DNA from: Haplosporangium gracile
Lineage: Eukaryota > Mortierellomycota > Mortierellomycetes > Mortierellales > Mortierellaceae
Assembly: GCA_015499985.1 (NCBI GenBank)
Contig: JAAAUF010000347.1
Location: 1-38,270, forward strand
Direction of reading: 5' to 3'
Length of the DNA stretch: 38,270 bases
In this document: positions 1 through 11,000 of the stretch, piece after piece
How positions within the stretch are numbered: the first letter of the stretch is position 1
Layout of the letters: every line of letters starts with the position of its first letter
The notes under the pieces: model-generated
What the model was told of the DNA's origin: nothing
Databases searched by the model: none
What the model saw: the letters and a program-made list of their open reading frames with translations, nothing else
Made by a program: the position numbers and the translations under genes

Positions 1-301
1 CCTCAATAGCAGCAGCAGCAGGAACAGGAGCCAGTTCGGTCTCGATGGAGGATGGAGCGCTGTGTCGGGAAAAGAAAGACACAGGTACAGAGACAGAAAA
101 GTGAGTGATATGCATGTTATTAGGATTTGTATCGCGAGTCATCACGACTCTGGGCGCTTGCTTTTTTTTTTTTTAAGGCTCAAGGTGCGTAAAAACAAAA
201 GATGGGTTTACTTACCTGGACTGGTGCGGAGTTGGGTGGGCAAGGGCGACACTGGCAACCATCGCGAGGAGGAGAAGGAGGGAGAAGGCTATGATTTTCA
301 T
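1..301 (-). CDS. Small secreted Ala/Pro-rich protein, 5' part
   Basis: Seen: the first exon (216-301) starts at an ATG and encodes 28 residues, MKIIAFSLLLLLAMVASVAL and then AHPTPHQS. This is a textbook signal peptide with a likely cleavage after ALA. A donor (ag|gtaag) at 215 and an acceptor (cacag) at 60-64 define a 156-nt intron. The second exon (1-59) continues in phase with Ser/Ala/Pro-rich sequence (SAPSSIETELAPVPAAAAIE) and runs off the window edge. The protein is therefore probably exported or wall-associated. An AG-rich stretch at about 330-420, pyrimidine-rich on the coding strand, lies just upstream of the start. I do not recognise a family. A small secreted protein (hydrophobin-like, effector-like or wall protein) is possible, but the mature part visible is too short to decide. 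The signal peptide is convincing and the intron call is good but not certain. Confidence 0.6.
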
Positions 302-818
302 CGTGATGATGATGACAGTGCTAGAAGTCGGGGCAGATAGGAGAATGAAATTATTATGCGAGGAGAGAATAGAGAGGTGAAGAGTTGCGGGACCTGAGGG
401 TGAAGGAGATATCGTATTTATGGTAAAAATGGAGGTGGAAGGAAAATAGCCGGGTTTGGTGAGCGATAGAAGAGGCACTATCATAGTTTTTTGTACTGTG
501 ACAAAAGACGGATGGACAATGGCTTCTGGCCAAAAGGAATCAAAAATTTCTTTACCCTTACAATATGAAAGACGGATGGAGACGAGCCTACTCTCGCCCC
601 TACTTCCACTTCACCAACAGACATCCGCACGTACCAGAAAGCGCATCACCTTCCCCACCACCCTCTCGAAACCCTATCGAGATAAACCAAACCAAAATGA
701 AAATAGGACAAGGGGGACAGCAACATTTTCATCTGTATACGTTTTTTAATACGTCGTCCGCAAGACCATAAAGAACGACGTTCCTTTTCTTGCTCTATTT
801 GTCTATAAGCCTCCCTTA
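302..818. other. Intergenic region, shared promoter and 3' flank
   Basis: No gene is supported here. About 330-420 is purine-rich on the plus strand and so pyrimidine-rich on the coding strand of the small secreted gene; it is probably that gene's core promoter or 5' UTR. At 745-750 the minus strand reads ATTAAA, a plausible variant poly(A) signal about 70 nt past the stop of the 804-residue gene. Short open frames here lack coding character and overlap these elements. Confidence 0.5.
745..750 (-). terminator. Possible poly(A) signal (ATTAAA) of the 804-residue gene
   Basis: The minus strand reads ATTAAA about 70 nt downstream of the stop at 819. This is the commonest variant of AATAAA and sits at a usual distance. 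It was identified by position only. Confidence 0.35.
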
Positions 819-3800
819 CTAAGGATGCGCAATAGCATACCGTGCTTCGTTGATTACAAAAGTCGCGACCACCACTAGCATCCCTATACATCGTTCGTGA
901 AAGAAGAGCATAAAAAAAACAAGCTCAATTTGTTAGAAAATGTCAACGCGAGAAAAAAGTCGATGCAAATCAGTGAGGCTTCGTTCATCTCCACATACAC
1001 ACACACACATATGACAGCTGATAGTGCTTGTTTGACTAAACTGCCCCTGAGAAAAGAAGAAGACACTTACCAATGACTGCGGGGTACTTTTCCCGGAGGA
1101 ATTCAAGAGCAGACGAAGTTTCAGTAACCTGGTCCAAGTCATACCCCACAACTCTGCCATCTCCAAACACCATTACTATATAAACGCCCAAAAAAAAAAC
1201 AAAAGCTGTTTAGTTACATCATACACCACAAAGATAATTGAGAGCAGAGAGTAGGGAAAACTTACGGAGGATGTTGCGGAAACCTGGAGAGGCCACGTGG
1301 TGGTCAGGTTTGGCATTGGTTGCCGTGGCATCCTGAAGGTCGCCCTTACCCTTGCCACCCTCAGCATTCGCATGCTCTTGTTGTCCTGGCTGTGCATCTG
1401 ACTCGGGCTCTGATACCGGTGCTGGAGGCAGCGCAGGCATAGTGATGATCTTCATAGCTAGTACCTCCTGCAAACGAACATAAGAAAGAGTCGTTTTCCC
1501 ATTTAGTATGATGTAACGCATGCTTCGCCCAAAATAGCCCTTTCGTTAATGAGAGTCCTTACCCGTGCTTTCGTATCGCCGTCGTCTGGATTGTAGTCGT
1601 TCATGATCATCGATAGGCGCCACGATGAATATACATATCCTTTTGGAAAGCCGAGCAGTCCACGTCGCAAAATCACAATCCCGTTTAACTATATTCAGAA
1701 ATATATGAAGAAATTGTGAATAGGAGCTTTATTCGCAAACAAGCGAGAAGCACACAAAACATAAATCGAACATAACAAAGGAGAACAAAAAGAAAGAGAG
1801 AAGACTTACAGTGGTTTTGAGAGCCAAGATGTCGTTAGCATCATTCACCGTGCCAAGCTCAGTATTGATCGTATCCATGGCTCCAACATCAATGTTGCTA
1901 ATGATCCAGTGCCTCGATTTTGGTGCGCCTTTTGACCGAAGCCGCTCTCCTATTGACATATGCTGTGGATAACCAAATTCGTTATGCTGCTGTTGATGCT
2001 GCTGTTGGGGGTTATAGTAGTTTGCTCCGCCAGGAGCCACCCGCTGAGTACGTGCATTAGGTGATGATGATGAAGATGAAGGTTTGTCCGCATTCTGAGG
2101 TCCTTCAGACTGATCTCCCTTTCTGTGGTCGCTGCGTTCTCGCTGCTGTTGATGGGGCGCAGGTGCGGGTCGATCTATCTCGAAACTCGCCACCATGTTT
2201 GCAATCGGGATGTGAATAGACGATCCATCAGCCGATTTAACTTATAAAAAAACGCGAGATATTTTGGTTTGTGTCAATAGTGTTCCGGTTCTTTGAATTG
2301 CGGGTTAAAATCACGTCTACACAACAGTGCCATCGGAAACAAACGTCAGGCTTTTTTTTTTGGCTGGTACAGTAACTTACTGAGATACGGTTTCTGGACG
2401 GGTACTCCATAATTAGTTGTCTCGTCGTTGAAGTCATTCTCCTGATAGGGGAGCTTGAAAGGATACATCTAAAAGTGTATTACGAGAAACCAAGAAGAAT
2501 GAGCATGTGAATGGCTTGGCGCTTTTGTATCTAATGATACGGAAGTATACAACGCCCAGATACACGAAAAAGGGCCAGGCGTTGCCTTTACTCGTTCCGT
2601 ATCAGAATGCCATCTCTTGTGTCCAGTCATGGCCTCTGTGGTTTCAGTCGCGATCGACATCTGGTACGTCCATTGGAGTTGGTACACATTTACTTGGCCA
2701 ACTAGGACTTGTGGATCCCTGCAGATGAGGGATACCGAATGTGATAGAAGAAACATGCCCATCGGAGGTTCATAAAGGAGAGAGTCGGTCAATTAATTAG
2801 CACTTTATTATACTTTTTTGTTCACGTCTTGACAGCTAAATCCAGCAATGGCTCCTTGGCATGTACCCAGACATGAAACTGACAAACTCTTTTTTTTTTT
2901 TTTTCCCTCTAACTATGCATAAACAACAACTACTTCCATTATGATTAGAGACGTACCTTCCAGTAACAGAGGGCACCTTGGCCAGGAAACTCTGTCGGTA
3001 TTGCACACTCTTCTTATCCTTGTTAGCTAGAAATACATGTAATACAGAGAGTAAGACATCACTGTTAATAAGCTCACCATTTCCTGACAACACCTTCGCC
3101 CCTTTCATTGAAACACAAAAAAATCTACCCATAACTGGCCCTGGAGCGCCAGAGGTCAGGGTAAATGGACGCTCGAGTGTTGTAGCATCTTTCTGAAGTC
3201 GTGGGAGTTTCAGTCTCCGGAATTCGTTTGTGTCAAACAATCTGTACGTATTTTTTCAAGATCATAAAATAATGAAAGAGGTATTAGTATACATATCTCG
3301 TTCTTTCCAGAACATGACTTTCCTGAAGATTTCATCATTCGAGGCTAATAAACAAACACTCTACCTTGAGTAGTAAATCATGTCATGCTCAAGACTAAAG
3401 TCCTTGATCGGGGTGGAACCAGGAAGGACGTAGTCAAAATTTAAGAACGGCGCGTGTGTGTGACAAGTCGATGTCGTGAGTGGCTCGCAAACTACAAGGA
3501 GAAAATAAAGTCACGCCAAAAGTACACGTTAATAAGCTCGTATCTGCATAGTATTGCTAATTGCTCCAAGAAAAATCCTCCTTACAAGAATTGTATCAAG
3601 CATTACCTTTGAGCTCAGCATGGTGCTGAAAGACTCCGAAATGATAAACACGCGTGTGGTAGGAAACATGTTCCTCCTGTACAACCCTGTATACAATGGC
3701 TAGTCGTGTTACTTCACGACCACGAGGTGCTGAAGGGGGCGGTGAGTTGTCCGTTGAGGGATTTTGCTGGTCATCTTGATCACTTGATCCTGTCGTCGCT

Positions 3801-4726
3801 TCCGGAAAGACGCGCTTTGAGAGTGATGTGTGCGTGATAACGCCTGGGAATCGGTGCGCGTACATCAACTCCCATGCTAAACGAAGAGACAAATAATAAA
3901 AATAGTATCACATGAAATGTGTCAAAATATATGCTTTTACCCCTTCCACTGTGATACAACAAACAGAGACATGGACTTACATTTAGTATCATCGCTCTCC
4001 ATGACGTGAACCAACCGACGTCGATATTGTCGAAGGTAACCTGGACAACATATCGCATGATTTTTTTCAAGACTTGAATGAGTACTTATGTCCATGAAAA
4101 GATGTCTAGCGACTACGCTCATTGTTCTATTGGCCTATGTCCTCACCTGATCCAGAGTCGCTGTCCTCCAACCAAACATTCGTCATCCAAATCCACCGCT
4201 CAGAGTCCATGTAAGCATCTTGACCGACTCTTTGTTCATTCCAATATTGTCGGTCACCCTCCTGGGTGTCGTCGACCTGTCGATCTGAAGGCACTCCTAC
4301 TCCTGCTTCTCCTGCATCTGCCGGCAACCTCTTCTTTCCAAGATGCCATTGAGAGTTCCATCCTACCCCAAACTTGAGTCCTTGTCCTTGTTGCTCCCTT
4401 TGCTGTCCCTGTCCTTGCTGTAGCTGTTGCTGAGAGTGATTATTGACATTCCCTGACGATGACACGAGCGAAGCAGAAGCCGATGGAGGGACATGGATAG
4501 GGATCGACCCATCCTGGTCCTGCTCCTTAGGCCAATCCCAGAACTGGTCATGATAGACTCCTGAGATATCCAAGAATGTCTGACTGGGCTTTGGCTGTTG
4601 CTCGAGTTTTTTGTCGCATTTGGCGACCCGAACGGGGAAGTCATATCCGTCACCGTGGAGTCGCACAAACAGGAATATGATGGTCAGACCGAATGTCAGC
4701 ATCCCAAGTGGTCGCCATGGCAGCAT
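819..4726 (-). CDS. Unrecognised 804-residue protein with N- and C-terminal hydrophobic segments
   Basis: Thirteen exons: 4147-4726, 3981-4040, 3607-3876, 3365-3491, 3078-3241, 2957-3026, 2592-2718, 2381-2468, 1810-2240, 1563-1688, 1266-1467, 1071-1175, 819-883. They join in phase to 2415 nt (804 residues plus stop), with GT..AG borders throughout. Residues about 8-21 (GMLTFGLTIIFLFV) form an uncleaved-looking signal anchor, and residues about 781-794 (AVIGMLVVVATFVI) a second hydrophobic segment, followed by a short tail. Between them is a large polar region with a Gln-rich stretch (about residues 95-117), a Ser/Pro-rich loop in exon 3 and His/Gln-rich low complexity in exon 9. Parts of the later exons (GDGRVVGYDLD, DILALKTT) look like short beta strands. 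I considered TMEM231-like and DUF4436-like proteins and could not support either. It is probably a membrane protein with a lumenal or extracellular domain. The gene is convincing; its function is unknown. Confidence 0.7.
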
Positions 4727-5047
4727 GTTGGCGCGCGTAATTAAAAAAACGCAGTCCGAATGGTGGTATCCTGTGTGTCGTCAAGTAGAGGGACGACTGC
4801 CTGCTGAAGCTGAGTGTGATCCCTGTAGGATAGTAGGTAGGGATTAGAATGGCTGTTCGGCTGTAGCGATGAAAGTAAAAAGTGGTGTTCACTGGGTGGC
4901 TTGTTCTCAACCCTTTCCTTCTTTCCATCCTCACCCGTCCGTGCACAAATGAACAAATGACACCGTGGCACACGATTGGATATTGATGACTATTCGTAAT
5001 TTGATTTATTATTTCAGGTACAAGATTATTAAATGAACTGTGATTTT
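4727..5047. other. Intergenic region between MDN1 and the 804-residue gene
   Basis: These 321 bases hold the promoter of the downstream minus-strand gene and the 3' UTR of MDN1. At 5005-5010 the minus strand carries AATAAA. On the plus strand 4899-4940 is CT-rich, so the coding strand of the 804-residue gene is AG-rich here, opposite to the other genes of the window. No coding sequence is supported. Confidence 0.5.
5005..5010 (-). terminator. Poly(A) signal AATAAA of MDN1
   Basis: The minus strand reads AATAAA about 38 nt past the MDN1 stop codon, the expected place for the cleavage and polyadenylation signal. Confidence 0.6.
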
Positions 5048-8000
5048 TTAAGACGCGACAAAGCTGAAGTATTGACGAAGGGCATCAGCAAGAGTCTCGG
5101 GCAGACTGTTGATGTTCTGCAGGACGACGTAGTAGTCGAAGGGGAACGTCTCGAGGTAAGGGTTGAGCGACAGCTTGGGCATGCCATTGACCGACGTGAA
5201 GCTGGCGGTCGTCATCTTCATGATCGACTCCTTCTCGGGCTTATTGTCCAGGATGATAAAGATAAGCATGATCTGCTGCTCAGCAGCCTGGCGGACCAAT
5301 GCCTTCAATGTCTCGTGGCTCTCGCAGATACCGTCCGAAATTATAATCTGCAGCTGCCACAACTCCTGTGACCGAGCTGCTCCGGACTGGTTCATCTTGG
5401 CATGCTGCAAAAGCGCAATCGATGACTCCATCATCTCTTTGACCTTGGTCTTTGACTGATCGAATCCGAACCGCTGCAGGACCTTGGCTCCTGCCTCACC
5501 GGTGAAGGGCTGGTCGAACGGATGAAGCAGATCGACGCGCTCTCCAAACGACATGATACCGATCTCTCCGACCTCGAGCTGGGAGAGCGCCTTCGAGATC
5601 AAAGCGAGCGCTTCATAGGCGAGCTGGACAGAGTGCGACTCGGACATGGACGTCGAGTCGTCAATGGCAATCATGACCTGGTACTGGCGCTTGGAGGGCT
5701 TGGTGCGACGAAGCCAGATCTTGTCCTTCTTGAACTGAGACGCAATGTAGGGAATGATCTTCTTCATGTTCAGGCGCTTTCCGGTACGGTAATCTCCCTT
5801 CAACTTAGTTGCCTGAGTGGGTTCCAGAATCAAGCGCAGCTGCTCGCAAAGACTGAGGGCGAGATCCTGAGTGAGATTGTCGTATTTTTGCCAGAGAGCC
5901 TGCGCATCCTTGGGATCCCTGCCGGTCGAACGCCAGTCACCAAGCGACACCTCCAGTTGTTGGCGCAACTCCTCGATCTCCTCGGGCTTGAGTGGCTCGT
6001 GGGCATCAGAAATACGGTCCTTCTCACGCTTCTTGTCATCGTTCTCATCCTCGGTATCGTCCCTGTTCTCCTTACGCTTGTCCATGCGTTGAGAGAAGAA
6101 AGCGCCGGCTGCGTTTTCAGGCGCCGCCTCCTCCATCGCCTCCTCATCAACCTGAGGCTTCTGATCTTTGGGACCCTCATCCATGTTGACGTCTTCCTCC
6201 TGAGGATCGACATCCATGTCGGCAACTTGGTCATCCTTCTCGTCCTCCTTCATCTGCTCCTCGTCAATGGCAGCCAGATCCTTGTTGCGATCCTGCATCT
6301 GCTGCTCGTTGGCGTTGCCCATAGTCTCCATATCGTGCGCTTCGTCGTCGTTTTGGAGGTACTCGAATGCCTGATTCTCATCAACCTCCATCTCCTCTCC
6401 CTCCTTCTGCTCCTCATCCTTCGATTTTTCCTCCGTAGGCTTCTCCTCATCCGCCCCCTCTTCCTCATCGGGATCAGCCAAATCCTGCAACTTCTGCTTC
6501 CAGTTCTTGAGAGCCTCGGCCAAGGATCGATGAGGGTTGGTCTCGCGTTTCTTGGGCTTCTCGTTGTTGTCCTCGTTCGAGGGGCGGCTCTCTTTCTGCG
6601 AGTCATCGCCACGTTCCTGAGGCTTGCTCTGCTGATCCTGCTGATCGTCCATGTTGGGGTCTGACTTGGACGACGTCGGGGCACTCTCCATCGAACGCTG
6701 GCTATCGGCCTCGGCCTTGGGGTTCTCGCTCGAGTTGGCCTTGCCTTGCTCGCCCTCGACACCAAACTCCTGCTTCGCTTCAGCATCCTGATCGGGCTGC
6801 TCCTCCTGCTCCGAAGGCTTGACGTCGTCTTCCTCCTCCTCGTTCTCCTCCTCGTCCTGCTTGTTCTCCTCCACCTTTAATCGAGCTTCCTCGTTGGGGC
6901 GCTGGTGAGAGTCATCGCGAGATCCCTCATCATCATCATCCTCTTCCTTCTCCTCGCCTTCCTTCTCCTCATCGCCAGTAACTGGTGGCTCGGCCATCTC
7001 AGAGTCCTCATCTTCTGGACCCTCCATCTCCTCATCCTCAGGCTTGTCGCCAGAAGAGGTCTCTTGACCCTCCTGCTCCTCCTCATCGTTCTCTTCATCG
7101 TCACCTCCATCTTCCTTCTTGTCCTTTGACGACTGTTCTTCAACATCCATCTGGTCCTGGAAGGGCTCATCATCTGGACCTTCGTCCTCGCCATCGTCTC
7201 CCTCCTTTTCGTCTCCGTCAAGGTTCAGGTCGTCAGGCAAGTCTAGGGTCTCAGCCTCGGGAATCTCGACTTGCTGCTGGTCATCGGGTTTGTGCTCTGC
7301 AGACTCTTCATCGTTGTGGTCCTCAAACTCTTCCTCTTCAGCATCATCGTCCTCCTGGGGTGCCTCGTCGTTCTTTTCTTCATCACCACCCTCCTGAGCC
7401 TCGGCCTGCTCGTCGTCCTTGCCTTGCTCCTTCTTCTCCTCCTTCTTGTTCTTTTTCTTATCATCTTGCTTGCCCGAGTCTTCTTCATCATCCTTGGCAA
7501 CCATGTCGGACTCCTGTTCATTCTGCTCAGTGGATTTGTCCTCGTCGATCATCTTGTCGTTGTCGCGCGCGTCCTCAGCCTCGTCGTCTCCCCACATCTT
7601 CTCATCGATGGCCTCAGGGTTGTCGTCGTCGACATCGCCAATGGCCTCATCAGGATCCTCCTTGTCTTCTTCATCGTCGTCCTCATCATCGTCGTCCTGA
7701 TCAGAACTGGGCTCGACATCCTCCATGTTGCCTTCAAAGTCGTTCTCCATCTCAATACCCTTGTCCTCTTCCTGGGTCTCCTTCTTATCATCCTCGTCCT
7801 GCTTCTTGTCGTTCTGAGTGCCGAGGACCTGTTCTTCATCCTCGATCTCGTCACTGACATCCTTTCCACCTTCACCATCGCCGATACCGGTGCCTCCGAC
7901 ATTGCTCTCCTCCTCGCCCTCCTTCATCTCCTGCTCCATCTCTGGAATGCAGAAGCCTTTGCTGAAGAGGATCGAGAAGGTATTGCAGAGGACATAGGTC

Positions 8001-11000
8001 AGCTTGTTAATTGTCTTGTGGTATTGGACAAAGTGGAAGAGGTGATGCTGCGCCAGGAACAGATACTGCTGGATGAACGGGTAGAGTTCTTGGAGACGCA
8101 ACGTGACCATGGCTTCGGCAGCAGCACGGTGTTCAAGACGAAGGGCGGCAGAGTGCTGAGAATGGTGCTGAACCAACTGATGGATTTTTTGGTTGATCAA
8201 CTGGGTCCGGCGGATGATCGACTCCATGTTCAAGGCACGGTGCATGGCGACAAACCTCTTGTTCTCGGTGGTGATGAACTTTTCGGGCATGCCGTACTCG
8301 TCCTTCTCGTCATCCTCACCCTCAGTCTTCTCAGCGGTAGCACCCTCTGAACCTGGAGCTGCAGTAGCGGCGGCGGCGGCCTTGGCCTTCTTGCTGAGAT
8401 CCTGAACTCTCAAAAGAACAAAGGTCAGGCATCCATCAATCTCGTCGTTAATCTCCTGGACGAGTTGACGGACAGGCTCGTTGCCTTCCAAAGAGAGTTC
8501 GGCTTCGGCAGGCTGATCGAGCGACCATTGGCGAGGGAAGGATTCAGAAATCTGGCAGAGAAGAGGGGCAACGATGCAGTGGGTCTCGGGCATCTGATCC
8601 AAAACGGTCATCAAGGTCTGTTCAATATCATGAACGGCATCCAGGCTCTGGGACAACGCTTCAAGGGTCGAGCTGGCGAGGATAGGGGAAACACCTCCAG
8701 CGACCTGGGGGTTGAGGAACCACTGATCGATGATCTTGTCGGAAGCGAGCTTGAGAGCTTTGGCCTTGGCGAGGGAAGACTGCATCAGCGTCAACATCTG
8801 ACTACGAACGGTTGATGTCGAGTGGCGGACAGCAGCCTCAAAGACGAGCATAGAGTCACCAAAGACATCGAGAAGCTTATCCAAAGCGGCTTTGTGCTGA
8901 ACAAGTCTCTGAACACCGTTTCCATTGAGGGATACGGTCTTGTCCTTGGGCAAACCGAAGATGGCCTCGAACTGAGCAGCGACTCCACGGATAGTGTCCA
9001 TAGCGGACTTCATCGACTGAAGCTCCTGGCGTTGCTCAATGACGAGGTTGACGAGATGCTCGGTGTAACCGCGGCCCTTTTCGGCCTCAACTACAGTGAT
9101 ATCCTTAGGAGGCTGCTGGGAGAGCGCGCGGAGCTGCATCATACGGGCAATGATCCTGTAAAAGTAATCATCAGACTTCTTCCAGAGCTGGGCCACCTGA
9201 GAGCTGGCAGGAATGACGCTGTCGTCCAACTTAGCCTGAGCTTCGATGTCCTGAATTTCAGTGGGTGGCAGGTGGAAGACATATCCCAAAAGGTCTTCCT
9301 CGAGGCGGACCATGCGATGGCGGTTCAGACCGAGTCTCTGCAAGAGCTTTAACAGGTCCACCAAGGCACGCTTGCGGATGGACTTCAAGTTCTTGAGCTG
9401 GCTCTTGTTCTCCTCAGTCATCTTGGAGGGCGTGTCCTTCTGGAAGTCCTCGATCTGCTGAATGATGTCACCGCAAAGTTCCTCCAAAGGTTCGCTGTTG
9501 GAGCTGGGGAGGACAATGCTCCTGGAGGCGATCTTCTTGAGACGATCAAAGGTGGTAGCTAAGTTAAGAAGCGTCTCGCTTGTGCTGGGAGCAATAGTGG
9601 CCTCCATGATCTTGCGGGTCGATTCGGGGACATCGGTCAACATGTTGGTCTTGGTGATCCATATGTCGGCGTTGGGCTGGATGATCTCGAACACCTGTCC
9701 CTTTTTGTTGGCGTGAACGACAGGGGTCTCCGACTTGTAGGTGTTGATGATGTCGGTCAACGGTTTCCTGAGGACGTCTCTGTACTTTCGCAATAATTTG
9801 TTAAGACGGCGATGGGTCTTGAGAGCACTGGCCTTGAGGGCGTGGATGTTGGTGTCCTTCCAGCTGGCAATCTTGACGTGCTCCTTCATCTCCTTCTCGA
9901 TGGGCTTCTTCAGTGTCGCGACATAAGTCTGCACATTCTCAGTGAACTGCATGTAGTATTGGTGAACATTCCAGATGGCATCCGCAACCTTGGAGGCGAC
10001 GGCATCGTGAACAACCTCCAGAGTCCCCTGCTTGTGGCGCTGGCGACGTTCGGCGTGGGTGAGGTCGCCGCGGATCTGGAGATGACGATGGAAGGACGTC
10101 AAAAGATCCATGCGAGGTAAGAAATCTCCGACTGTGGATGCCTGAAGGAACTGATCCAGAACACCCAACAGAGCCTTGACGTGAGCAGAGACATCAACTT
10201 CGTGGCCATCGTCCAGAGCAAAGTCCATATCGCGGGTAGGCTTAACGATTGAACCATAAAAGTGGAACCACCAGGAGAAGACGCTCTCCGCCTGGTTCTT
10301 GTCTTGGATCTCCAACAGCTTAGGCCAGCATGTCAGCTCCAGCTGTCTCCAAGAAATAATCAAGACCTTGAGCTCGTCTTGGTTTTCCAGGACAGAGTAT
10401 TCGCGACTGGCGTTGATCTGCCAGTCCTCCGTCTTAAGCAAAAGAACCTCAATTCCAGCGAGAATCTTGGCCACGGGCGAATCCATGGGGAAGGCGAGGA
10501 GCTTGTCACAGAACTCAATCAGGGACTCGAGGATGGCGTGCTCAGACCAAACGGAAAGAATACCTTCGAGACGATTGCGAAGCTTCTGCAAAATAGGAAC
10601 AATTCTGACGACCTCGGCAACACGCTGGTCCTTGTAGAAATCGTAGGTGGGCTCCGAAGACCAGTAATTATTGTCCTTGCCGGTCAGCCAGTCCTCCATC
10701 AAGGCACTCGAGAGAAGGTGAGCACCCTGAGAGGTAGCATCCAGTTGATGTCCAAAGGTACATTCGCTAACATCAGCCAGCTCCGAGGCACGGTTGTACC
10801 AGGCCCAGATGAGAGAGCGACGTTCTTGTGCATTCAAGACTTGGCCTGAGCACCTGTCGAGCTCGGCGCCGCCAAAGACTGACTTGTGGAGCTTTCCGAT
10901 CAGGGTGATATCCTTCTCGTCAAAGGTCTTCTCCTCGACCGCGGGGGCGGCAGCAGCTTCCTTGGCCTCATCGTCAGGAATGGTCATGCTCTCGTCCGGT

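Noticed and set aside
5522..8350. Long plus-strand open frames (380, 359 and 290 codons) opposite the 3' part of MDN1, rich in Leu/Val or Ser
   Set aside because: They are mirror images of the Glu/Asp-rich coding region: GAG/GAT/GAC codons read as CTC/ATC/GTC on the other strand and rarely make stops. The MDN1 frame is continuous and diagnostic, so these are shadows, not antisense genes.
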